Of a stretch of DNA of 64,000 nucleotides, positions 10,125 to 20,722 are shown piece after piece (position 1 is the stretch's first letter; every line of letters starts with the position of its first letter). This stretch comes from Rhodotorula mucilaginosa (Eukaryota > Basidiomycota > Microbotryomycetes > Sporidiobolales > Sporidiobolaceae), in the NCBI GenBank assembly GCA_034406715.1, contig CP137881.1:62001-126000 (forward strand), read 5' to 3'. Position numbers and translations under genes: made by a program. The notes under the pieces are model-generated. The model saw only the letters and a list, made by a program, of their open reading frames with translations, was not told the origin of the DNA and made no database searches.

Positions 10125-13100
10125 ATGTCAAATTTTCAGCCGGGACACCCGCCTCAACTGGTGCGTTCTTCTACGTGCTCGACAGATAAAACCGAATTCA
10201 TCGGTCCTGATGAGGCACCGTAGCAGGTTTCAGGGAGTTACGACGGGAGGAGCTCCTTCGCTACGGCAACGCGCATTTTCGCCTCTCCGGCCTCGTACAG
10301 CAATCCACCCTTCGGACCGCGCGGATTGCCCCCGCAAACGGCTCAATATCACGGAATAAGCCATTTCCCGCCGTATACCGGTCCGGAGTTGGCCATATAC
10401 CGCCCAACGTCATTCTCGTCCGGATCGCTTCGGTCGCCAGTCAACCTGGTCGGACCATTTGTCCCTGGCTTCCCGGAAGCACCGCGAGTCCCGAGCGACT
10501 TTCCTGCATCTCGCATGTCCGGCAAGGCGCCTCAGCGCTCAGTCATCCCGCCGGCGGGGGCTCCCGTAGCGCAGAGCGAAGCGCCTTCGCGCCGACGGCA
10601 ATCCCAACCGCACGTTGTACGCCAATTTCAGTCATCGGCTCTCTCTCGAGGGTCCAGCAGCTCCGTTTCGGGCGTGGCGCCGCCGTCAGCCGCTCGCAAA
10701 GAGGAACCGCGCAAAAGGAGGGTGATCGTTCGCTTTCCGCCCGCCGTTGAGGTCGACGGCATGGCGACGAAACGGTCTCCGCTGTCCAGAGAGACGCGGG
10801 AGGCGATCGAGCAGGCCACGAGGGACGAATACCTCGCGTGCGTGGCCCTGGCTAGCGATGAGCTGGTCAGCCGTGACAGACACTTTGACGAGATCCGCTC
10901 GTCCAGCACCTTGCCGCAATCGCTCGATGTCTATCTGCCGGGACGTGAGGCCTGGCAGGATGTCTGGGACGATATGCAAGAGTCGTTCCGAGCAGAGCGA
11001 GAACCTTTCGTAAGCTCCGGAGGGTCCTTTCATCGCGTCGAGAGCGAACAGCAGCTTGTTTTGACTTTTGAAGAACTCCCAGGACGACCACTTCCTTCGC
11101 CACCTACGCCGCCACTCGCACGATGATCAATTGACTGACAGCTCGATCTGGCCTACTCGAGCGCACGCTCGAGCCACCTCGCTCTTCTCGTCACCGAGCG
11201 ACTTGCCGCCTCGACTTCGAAGTGCCGTAGAATCGCTGAGGCCTCCCGCACCAGGTCACCGCGCGACCGCTTCGATGCTGCCAGGGATACCCGTCTCTTA
11301 CCATACCCCTCACCTTGGCGGGAACGCCCCGTTCTCGACGCAAGCACCGCCTGCTTCCGCCGCGATCAGCTCCGCTCGCGTCACAGCTCCAGCGCGCTCC
11401 GCTTCCCGCGTGTCGAATCGGACGGACCCTACAGGCATCGCCAGTCTCTCCGCATCAGAATCAACGGCGGGCGAAGTCGATGAACCAGTGCGACGTCAGA
11501 TCCTTGCGCATGACGAGTCCTCCTCTGCAAGGCGAGACGAATTTGCCATGCTCTATACCCATCCGGACGACTCTCCTTACGGAGACGCCGAGGTAACGGA
11601 ACCAGACGAGGATGCACAAGACCGCAGGGCGGAACGCTCGTCTCCGAAGAGACGACAGCCTCGCGAATCTACGCCTCGGGATCCTGCGCTCGAGCTCGCC
11701 GCCCTTGCGACGATCCGCGACGCATCCCGTGCGCACGGTTGCCTGCCGCTGGTGTCTCCCACATGTCCGCAGAAGTCGAGCCCGGAGTCCGGCACAATTG
11801 ATGCTATAGGTGGACTTTCGCCCCGTTCGACCACCTTGTTCTTCGCGGGACAAGGAGAACCTGGCTCTCTGTCGGTCTCTCCCGCCTCGCCGACTGACGC
11901 GTGCCGTCAGCTGCCGTCCCCGAAGAGGCAGCTCAGCGCCGTAGCGTCCGACTTCGTTCCCGCCTCCTTCTCGAGCCACCTTGCGAATCCGGTTTCGGTC
12001 GCCATGGCTCCTCCCGCCACCGAGCTCCGCAGCTCGCAGTCGAGTACCGGCCGACGACCACTTCCTCCTCTACCCACCGCTGCGCCTCCTCGGCTCGCGA
12101 CCGACAGTCGAGGCGGTCGCGTTCCGCAGCTGCCGCGATCCGATCCTGGACACCGCCCATATCCTGCACTCGAGCTGATCCATCCCCAGCCGAGGCGTCC
12201 TCTACCTGCGACGCCAATGCCAATGTCTTCGCCGTCTCCGTCTCCGAGTGACGGGATATCCAGGATGTTCCGCGATCGCCCGTTTGCGCGCACGTCGACC
12301 GAACACGAGGACTCGGTCAATCGCAGCTCGCTCTCCTTAGACGATCCGCTCCCCGAGCAGTACAAGCCGCCGCGCTCGGTACCCCGCGGTGGGCTCGTCA
12401 TGACGGCGGTTGTCCCGTCTGATACCCAAGGCGCAATTGCGTCGGAGTTCGATCCCCGCAAGGCATTGCTCGGGCGGGTTACCGAGGCGAGTCCAGCCCG
12501 TATGGGTGATCATCGTGCGCTTTCGGCCCTCGACACTGCCTTCGGGCGGACTCTGGGGAGCGCGTCCCGTCGCGGCGATCATCCGCCAACGACTGTCGTT
12601 TCCGCAGAGATGGGTTCGCCTTCGAGCTTCGATAAGCTCCTAGCCGAACACTTCGAGGGTATCCAGGCGAAGGTTCTGTCCGAGTCTGCCGAAACGCGCG
12701 CTGCATTGGCGCTTCTCGCCGACGGTCTCAAGGCGGTGACGACGAAGCACGATACCTTCGTCGCCGAGATCAAGGACGTCCTACTGGCTCAGCACTCCAG
12801 TCTCATCGACCTATTGCGAGCTCTCTCGCTGCACATCGACGCGATACCGCAGGTCGTCTCCACTGCGTTCGAATCGGATCTCCGTGAGAAGGTCATCCTC
12901 GACGCCGTCCGACCCATGTCAGAAGCCTTGCCGACCATACTGGAGGAGCTGCACGCACTCAGAGATCTTTCCGAGCAGCGCTTGCCCTGCGCGCCCCTGG
13001 ACGACGACCTCGGCACCTCGGCTTCGACTCTGGTCAAATCCGTCGATCTGACGGAGATGCTTCCAGCGCAGCCCGGCGCACGGCTCGGTTCCGACGTCGT

Positions 13101-13608
13101 TCTGGTCAGCGACGATGCGCTGGCTCAGTCTGATCCGAAGTCGCACCCTACCAAGGCTCGAGCGACCATTGTCGGGGAGAAATCGGCGGTGCAGGTGCGT
13201 CGTCACGACCTTTTCTTTCCAGAACGTAGGAAACTTACACCCGACAAGTGCGATCTCTTGCAGGAGAGCCGCACGTCGAAACCCCACGGCGAGAACAAGA
13301 CGCTCGGTGTAGCGCCGGACGCTGCCGTTGAGCGCGAAAACAAACTCGGGGAGCGCCTTCGACCTTACTTCCCGACAGATCTCTCTCTCAGGGAATCTCC
13401 GTCGCCGGGCAGCTCTGAAGAGCGACTATTCGCCGCCGCGAACGTGTCGGAAGATTCCGACGACGAGCCGACAAACTGCAAAGCGAGCAAAGATATCTTT
13501 CATGGCGACGTGGTCCCGCAGTACGCGTTTGAGGAACATGCCTATACCTGTGGCTCGGACGGATGGTACTCGCGGAGGGAGGGAGAGGACGTATATGCAT
13601 TCTTGTAA
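10125..13608 (+). CDS. Large low-complexity protein, function unknown
   Basis: I do not recognise this gene. The first exon is only 36 nt (10125-10160, MSNFQPGHPPQL), followed by 10227-11009 and 11083-13608. The long exon contains a probable further intron, 13195-13263 (69 nt, GTGCGT...TTGCAG), which is in phase and stop-free. The product is about 1114 residues if it is removed. Most of the protein is Ser/Pro/Arg-rich. Two ordered parts stand out: an acidic/aromatic segment around residue 240 (LDVYLPGREAWQDVWDDMQE) and a helical, probably coiled-coil stretch encoded at about 12620-12990 (FDKLLAEHFEGIQAKVLSES onward, then LREKVILDAVRPMSEALPTI). No enzyme motif, membrane segment or signal peptide is visible. 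Confidence 0.72.
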
Positions 13609-13752
13609 TGAATTTCTAGCAGCCCCGAGCGTGTCGCTCGCCTCTGCGCAAGCCAAGGCTCTACGAGAAAGCAGGGGCACAGTTCGTAGCAGCAGCCCAG
13701 ATGATGTCTATGCCCCCGAAAGTGGGTCTTCTCTATATTGCAGACAACCTTG

Positions 13753-16700
13753 TCAAATTGTGCCATTCAAAACCTGCTCGCGGATCCGCTGAGCAGTAAG
13801 GATACTGCGAGCAGGCATGCCGGCCAATCGTGCGACTACCAGACCGGCCGAATCGTTGTTCAGCCCGCGCCGGATCGCGTGCAGGTATCGCACAGTCTCC
13901 TACCGACACGCAGAATCGTTCAGCAACTGCAACCTGGCAAAGAAGCGGTTTCACTCACCTCCGACTCTTCAACGTCTGTGCACCAAAACTCGACGCCCTC
14001 CCACTCTCCAGTACCTCGCGAGTCGTACTCGCGGTATCCGAGAAGTTGACCCAGACGATGGTAGTGCGTAGCAAAGAGAGTTCGTGACCGATTCGCGTGC
14101 GTGAGATGTTCGAGCGCCGCATAGGCAATTGCGAGGCCGTCGATTGGAGAGGTGCCGCGACCGAGTTCGTCAAGCAGCACCTGGACGGCATCGCTCCATC
14201 AGCGTAGATCTTTGCGTAGCTTCCTCGACAGCTTGTCGCACGCACCAAAGAGCGATCTGTTGCGCTGTCCAAGATCGTGGTCGCCTCGTCCATCTCGATC
14301 ATGAAGGTGCTGCGATCTCGATCCAGCTCATCGCGAGCGCCGACGCGGCTGTACAGTCGATCCAGAACGCCGACATGCGCCGAGTCTGCCGGGACGTACG
14401 CGCCCGCTTGGGCCAGAACAGCGATGATGGCAACCTGGCGCAAGAAGGTGCTTTTGCCAGCCATGTTCTGCTCGTCCGGGGAAGAGTCAGCATTCGTCGA
14501 AAAGCGAGGCCGGAACCGACAGCGTACCGGTCCGGTCAAGACATGAACAAAAGAAGGCGTCTCGGGAGCGTCGTCGGGGTGATTCATGATGAGCGAATTG
14601 GCGTGGAACTGGCGATTCTGCGCCGCCAGCGCTTGCTCGACCGTGGGATGTCGCCCGCCCTCGATACGCAGCGTTCGACTGTGGGCAAGCACATATTGGG
14701 TCACTGGGGTAGACGGGAACGAGTCAAGATTCGACTCACCTTGCGTCAACTGTAGGGCGAACCCAGTCGTGGTCGAAAGCGAGCTCGGCGAAGCTCATCG
14801 CCACGTCGAGCTCCGCCAGCGCGTCGGCTGTTCGGCCGAGACTCACATAGTGCTCGAGCAGCTGTTGAGCCAGTGACTGTCAGCTCGCAAGACGTCGACC
14901 AAGTGCGCTTGGAGACGACGCACCCTCGCGACAAGAACTTGCATCGCTTGAGCCTCGAAATCTCGAATCTTGTCCTGCGTGCTGATGATCTTGCGGAACA
15001 GACTGCTCCACTCCTGCGAGTAGAAAATCGAATCAGGAAACGGAACAAGCGGGCTAACAAGAGGAAGCCGCACCTTGACGACGTAAAGCCGCGTTGAGTT
15101 GGTCCTCAAGACGGCGTGAACGGCAGGATCGGCATCGAACAGGGCCACGCCGTCTTTGACCTTGATGTGGACGCCCGCTCCGAATTTGACATGGTTCCGT
15201 AGCGTGAGCCCGGGAGATTTGTACCGTTCGCGCAGGTCGTGCTGAAGTTGCGCCGCTTTCCTCCGCAGCGCAATCAGCGAGTCATGGAGCTCGGCCAAAG
15301 ACGACGAGAAGCTGCGCAGAGCCAACAGCATCAGCTCGTACTTCCCATGATGACGCAGAAAGAGGTTGAGAACCCACTGCGGTCGAATCACCCAGGGCTG
15401 CTCTTCGCCCCACAAGCCCTCGACAGGCAAATTCTTCGCGACCTCCTCGCTCTCGCGAGTGATGGCGCTGTCGCCCATCTCGCCCGATATTGCCGCCTTG
15501 CGCTCGTCTTCCTCCGCTCGCCTCGTGAGCGCTTCTTCGTCGACGGCGTCCTCGATCTGGCTCGCGAGTTCAGAGTACTCGCCGAGGCGCTCGAGCAAGT
15601 CGCGGACGGCGCGCAGCTCGGCCGAAGTCCAGCCGAGTTCGACAGCTTCGCTTGCAATGACGGGGATGGCGCGATCGCACTCCCTTCGAATGTCCTCGAG
15701 AGCGCGCATGGTTCGCTTGAGGCCGAGTAGATCCCAGGCTGCGTTTGGCCTCCGCATCGCGAGACGCTGCAACAAGCGCGGCGTGTCTTCGAGTCCTCTT
15801 AGGATCGTTCGCAAGTACGGGCGAATTTCCGGAAGGCGCTCGAGGAAGACGGTGATGAGGTCAAGGCGAGCGTTGATGATCGAGAGATCCGTTGAGGGGT
15901 TGCCTGCGGAGGAGACTGACCATCAGCTCGCGAGCACGGGTTGAAAGACTCAAAGCGCTATACTCACACAGTCGCTCTGTGAGCAGCCTCTGTCCGCCAG
16001 GCGTGACCGTGCGCTTCACGGTGCCGAGCAAGCTCCCTCGAACGCCGCCACGGAGGCTCTCGCGAATTTCGAGCGACTGCAAGGTCACGGCGTCCATATG
16101 CATCACGCTCGCATCGTCAATGTGCGTTGTCGAGGCGCTCGGGACCGGAGTCGAGACGAGCGTGGTCGCAAGGTACGAGAGCAACACGGCCTCTGCGTTG
16201 GCGGCGACGGTCGGGACGTCTTTGGACGTTGAGGGGACTGCATCGGTCGACACTTTGGAGACCATGATGCCTTCGCGGACGCGCTCTCCCTCCAGGAGCT
16301 CGAGGATGCGATCGCCGAGTTTGGAACCGCGCAGTCGCGTGTCGACGACGACTTCTTTCGGCTGCACAAGGCGGATGTCGTCGCGGAGTGCCGAAAGTTT
16401 GGACGTGCGCGTGAACGAAGCACCCGTCGAGATGTCGCGGTACGCGAGTCCGATCTCGTTCTTGAGGCTGCTGCCATCGACGAGGGCGAGAGCGAGGACA
16501 AAGTTCGACTGGTCGAGCGCGACAAACGCCTCGACTCCGGTACCAGGCGTGACGATCCTCGAGACTCGCCGCGAAGTCTTGACCTTGCTCGAACCAATCT
16601 CTTTGAACTCTTCGACGATGACGACCTTGTGGCCGGCTTGGACGAGAAGCGAGACCTGCTTCCCGAGTTGCGCCAGTGGGAAGCCTGCGAAAGCTTGTCG

Positions 16701-17469
16701 CCCATTCTTTGTCGGTTTGCTCGTGAGTTTGATCCCCAAAGTCTTGGCGACCGTCTTTGCTTGCTCAAAGTACGACTGTGTTCACGCAAAGTGCTGCTTA
16801 GCGCGGTTCCGGAGGAGAAGAGCAGCAGGTTTCTTTTTCGTACCTCGTAAAACGACCCGACCTGCGTCAAGAGAAGCGCGTCCGGGTATCGCTCGAGGTT
16901 GCCTCGTATCACCGACTCCAACTCGGTCATCTCCTTCCGGCTCAGCGACGGTTCCGACGCGAGGTCTGCTTCAGGTGCCTGATCCTGCGAAACTTCCTTG
17001 CCGTCTTCATCCGCGTCCTCTGCCGCTGCCGCATCTTTCTTTCTCTTGCGAGCAGCAGTAACACTCTTCACCGGCGTCTTCACCTTGGCGGCCGTTGCGG
17101 GCGAATCTGGCGCGTGGTGCAGGGGATGTGACTGCTCATTGTCGGCGCCGGGAATTGAGGGAGTGGCTGTTTCACGGCGAGAACATCAGTTCGCGAATCT
17201 CCTGCAAGCAAGGGTCACTCAGAGCCCGTAGCCTAACCCGTCAACGAAGAAGCGACCGCTCTCGGCTTGCCATCGAGCCCAAGAGGTGGCAGCGGTCTCC
17301 GTTCGATTCCGTACTCGTCGAGGATGACCCTCGACGGCGTTCCTTTCGCCGCTCGTTTCGGACCGTGTCGCCATTGTGAGGTACTGAAGGGAGATTGTGC
17401 TCTTCTCGCCACGTCTCGTTGACGGCGAGCGACGGTCGCGGCGAACGAGGACCGCAAACGGACGAACAT
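13753..17469 (-). CDS. MSH1: Mitochondrial MutS homolog (DNA repair/stability)
   Basis: MutS-family ATPase that recognises mismatches and stabilises mitochondrial DNA. Ten exons (17469-17238, 17166-16844, 16775-15968, 15903-15074, 15013-14924, 14861-14740, 14678-14528, 14467-14246, 14180-13959, 13899-13753) give 1048 residues. The N-terminus [20 protein letters not shown] is Arg-rich and lacks acidic residues for its first 16 positions, a good mitochondrial presequence. The mismatch-binding motif QVGSFYESYFEQA crosses the exon 2/3 junction. The clamp/lever region has [17 protein letters not shown]. The ATPase has ITGP-type Walker A ([13 protein letters not shown], residue ~853), then TDRSL joined to [12 protein letters not shown] (Walker B, ~927), FATHYH, and a terminal [18 protein letters not shown]. 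The true start was chosen upstream of the in-frame GTG at 17083, because only the upstream exon provides an ATG and a presequence. Confidence 0.92.
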
Positions 17470-17804
17470 CCCAAGTGGGGAGGCAAACTCGAGATGTAGG
17501 CGCACAGCGCACAGCGGCGAGGAAGCGGCGGCTCGTCACAGCCGAAAACTGTCCGTACGGCCTCGCAAAGAGCTCGCAGAGGCTGGAAAGCGGTTGCACA
17601 GAGCTCTCAAAGAAATTCTGCTTTCTCCGAACCGCACTCACGCGGAACGCTCATCTCGCCGAGTGTAGAGTGAGAAGGGCAGATTGGCATTGTACCGCTA
17701 CAACACCATCACCCCGCTGCAAGGAGACCCGCAAGCGCCAGCCAAAGCGAAAGGGACGGAGGGAAATCGGGGGAAGGGGGGAGGAGGGAGGGAGGGGACG
17801 ACTT
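17470..17804. other. 335-bp intergenic stretch
   Basis: Contains the MSH1 promoter and leader (minus strand) and, at 17755-17804, a purine-rich G/A tract just past the PAB1 stop. That tract would be a C/U-rich 3' UTR segment in the PAB1 transcript. No further gene is seen. Confidence 0.4.
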
Positions 17805-20054
17805 TTAAGTCGAAGCCTCGGCGGCCGGAGCCTCAGCCTCAGCCGGAGCGGCCTCGGCGTCAGCAGCCGGAGCCGGGGTCGACTCGTCGGCCTGCTGCTC
17901 ACCGTCAGCCTTGGTCTGGCGGGCCGAGTACTCGGCGAGGACGTCGAGGGCCTCCTGGACCTTGGCGGCCATGGCCTCGTCGTTCTCGAGGAGGTACAGG
18001 ACCTCGGACGAGTCCATCTCGATCAGCATGCCGGTCAACTTGCCGGCGAGTTCGGGCTGGGTCTCGTGGATGCGCGGGTAGAGCGCCTCTCCGAGCATCT
18101 GCTTCTGCTCGGCCGGGCCGGCGTTGGCGAGCATGGCGGCGGTCAAGCCCGACGACGGCTTGGCCTCCTCGGCACGCGGGCGACGAGCGCCAGCCTGGCC
18201 AGCCTGAGCCGGACGGGGGACACCGTTGGGCGGGACGGCGGCACCGCGCGGCGGCATCGGCGCGCCGTTCGGGAGCGCCTGGCCGGGGCGAGGGACGCCC
18301 GCGGGGAGAGGCGGCTGTCCGGGCTGGCCGGGGCGACCACCGGCGGGAGCACCGCGCGGTCCAGGACCGGCAGCGCCCGGAGGCGGCGGCGGGTACTGGC
18401 CAAACTGCTGCGGCGGAACCTGGCCGTAAGGGCCCGGCATCGGGGGCATGCCCGGCATGTTGGGCGGCGCGTAGAAGCGAGGACGGGGCATGCCGCCCGG
18501 ACCGGGCTGCGGGTAACCCATCGGGCCACGAGCGCCCGGCTGCGGGTAGCCGCCGGGGCCGTAGTACATCGGGGGCGCACCCGGCATGTAAGGGGGGATG
18601 CCCGGGATGCCGGCGGCGGCGAGCTGCTGCGAGCGAATCTGGTTGCGCTGGGCGACCTGAGCCTCGAGCTGCTGCTTGCGGACCTCCTTGCGCTGCGCGA
18701 GCGCGACGTAGAGCGGCTTGGTGCCGAGCATCTTGCCGTTCAGCTCGGTGACGGCCTTGGTCGCCTCGTCCGGCGACGAGAAGCAGACAAAGCCGAAGCC
18801 CTTGGACGCGCCCTTGTCGTCGACCATGATCTTGCACGAGGTGATCTGGCCAAAGGCCTCAAACTCGGCGCGGAGGCGGTCCTCCTCCATGTCGTCGTCG
18901 AGGTTCTTGACGTAGAGGTTGACGCCCTGGTACTTGAGGTTGGCCTCGTACTTCTTCTGCTCGTACGACTTCTTGAGCTCCTCCTCGCGCTCGCTCTTGC
19001 GCTGGGCACGGGCGACGTAGAGGTTCTGGCCCTTGTAGTCCTTGTCGTGGAGCGCCTCGACGGCCTTGGCGGCGTCCTCGTGCTTCTCGTAGTTGACAAA
19101 GCCGAAGCCCTTGCTCTTGCCCTCGGAGTCCTTGGTGATGACGGCCGACGTGACCTTGCCGAACGGCTCAAAGAGGCCGCGGAACTCGTCCTCGGTGACC
19201 TCGAGCGGGACGTTCTTGACGTAGAGGTTGGTGAAGTGGGCGCGGATCTCGTCGATCTTGGCCTGGCGCTCGCGCTTCGGGATGTGGATGCCGACAAAGA
19301 CGACCTTGTCGTTCAGGAGCATGCCGTTGACGCCCTCGATGGCGGCCTTGGCGGCCTCGGCGGTGTCGTAGTGGACGAAGCCGTAACCGAGCGAGTTGCC
19401 CTGCGAGTCGACGGCGACCTTGCACGAGAGGATGTTGCCGAACGCGGCAAAGGTGTCGTGGAGCGCCTTGTTGTCAATGTTCTCGTCGAGGTTCTTGATA
19501 AAGATGTTGCCGGCACCGTTCTTGCGGAGCGCCGGGTCGCGCTGCGACCACATGATGCGGCACGGGCGGCCCTTGATGCTCGAGTAGTTGAGCTGCTCGA
19601 GGGCACGCTCGCCGTCAGCCGAGTTGAGGTAGTTGACGTAGGCGTAGCCGAGCGAACGACGCGTGACGGCGTCACGGCAGACACGGATGCTGGCGACGGG
19701 ACCGATCATCGAGAAGACTGCGGGAGGAGATGTCGTCAGCACTTCCTTTCACCCCATTGTTAAGGAGATCGAGATGGTATACGCACTCTCGTAGAGCATG
19801 GCCTCGGTGACGGTCGGGTCGAGCTCTCCAACGTAGAGCGAGGTGGACGGCGACGGGCCAGCCGACGAAGCGGCGTTGGCAGGAGCGGCCGCCTGGGCCG
19901 AAGACGACGACTCGGTCGACTTGGCCTCGTCCTTGTTCTCGGCGGCAGCAGGAGCCGGGGAGGTCTCGGCAGCCGGAGCGGGCGAGGCAGCCTCGGTCTT
20001 GACCGGAGCGGCGGCGGCAGCGGCGGGGGTGTTGGCAGCGGCGTCGGACGACAT
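17805..20054 (-). CDS. PAB1: Poly(A)-binding protein
   Basis: Binds mRNA poly(A) tails and promotes translation initiation and controlled deadenylation in the cytoplasm. Two exons, 20054-19787 and 19717-17805, encode 726 residues. After an Ala/Pro-rich N-terminus of about 70 residues come four RRMs: TSLYVGELDPTVTEAMLYE, then RVCRDAVTRRSLGYAYVNY, GNIFIKNLDENIDNKALHDT, TNLYVKNVPLEVTEDEF and VNLYVKNLDDDMEEDRL, each followed by its RNP1 (for example SKGFGFVNYEKHEDAAKAV). A Pro/Gly/Met/Gln-rich linker leads to the C-terminal MLLE domain with KLTGMLIEMDSSEVLYLLE. The single intron interrupts RRM1 after MLYE, and codon use is very strongly biased to C/G-ending codons, as expected for a highly expressed gene. 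Identity is certain. Confidence 0.98.
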
Positions 20055-20722
20055 GGCTGATGTGTAGGTTTTCTGGGGTTTTTCTTTTGAAGCTGCTCGT
20101 CGTGCATAATTGTGCCCGGAAGAGGGAAAAAGAGGGCGAGAGGTTGACGCGGAACGAGAGAAGGGACGAAGGGGCGTCAGCGATCACAATCTCGTCGCTC
20201 GGCACTGCGCCGCATCCAGGCGTCCGGGAGGCGTGGGAGTGGCAGGGGTACGCACAGGAAGGGTAATGTGACAGTTTACAGTCAACGGCTTTGGCTGGCG
20301 GTAGAGCTGAAGGGATCACCGAGCAGGGGCTGGGTGTTTGTGAGGCGGTCTTCGAGTCGAAGGCAGAGACGTCTACGGAGGGACGGGTGCGCTTGCGACC
20401 GGTTAAAAGGTGTTTTCTGAGGCGCACAAAGGCGTCCGGGGAGCTTGGAAAGGCGGCAGAATGGGTCGAGCTGGCGGGCTGAGGGTCAAGCCATCGCCCG
20501 GCCGGACTTAGTCGAGCTCGTCGAGACGCGCGCGCGCCGCCGTCGAGGGCTCTTCTCGCGTCTCTCGCTCTCGACGCCACCCGCGGAGCCCTCTGTAGCT
20601 GATCACGGTCTATACACAAGCACTGATAGTATTTTCAAGGAATCATTGTAGGACTGCACAAAGTGAAAAAGTCCCGTGTGTGCAAACAGAGCCCACTCCC
20701 GTCGAGGCAAAAAGGACCGCGC
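20055..20722. promoter_or_regulatory. PAB1 promoter/leader and SSN6 3' flank
   Basis: 668 bp between the PAB1 start and the SSN6 stop, both on the minus strand. Directly upstream of the PAB1 ATG (20063-20095) the transcript strand is A-rich (AAAAGAAAAACCCC, then AGAAAACC). Pab1 is known to bind A-rich leaders of its own mRNA in some eukaryotes, so this could be an autoregulatory site, but the tract is short and interrupted. Confidence 0.4.

Noticed and set aside
17397-19763. 788-residue plus-strand ORF
   Set aside because: It is the antisense of PAB1. Strong bias to C/G at third positions in PAB1 removes stops from the opposite strand; its product is repetitive Leu/Val/Arg with no family features.
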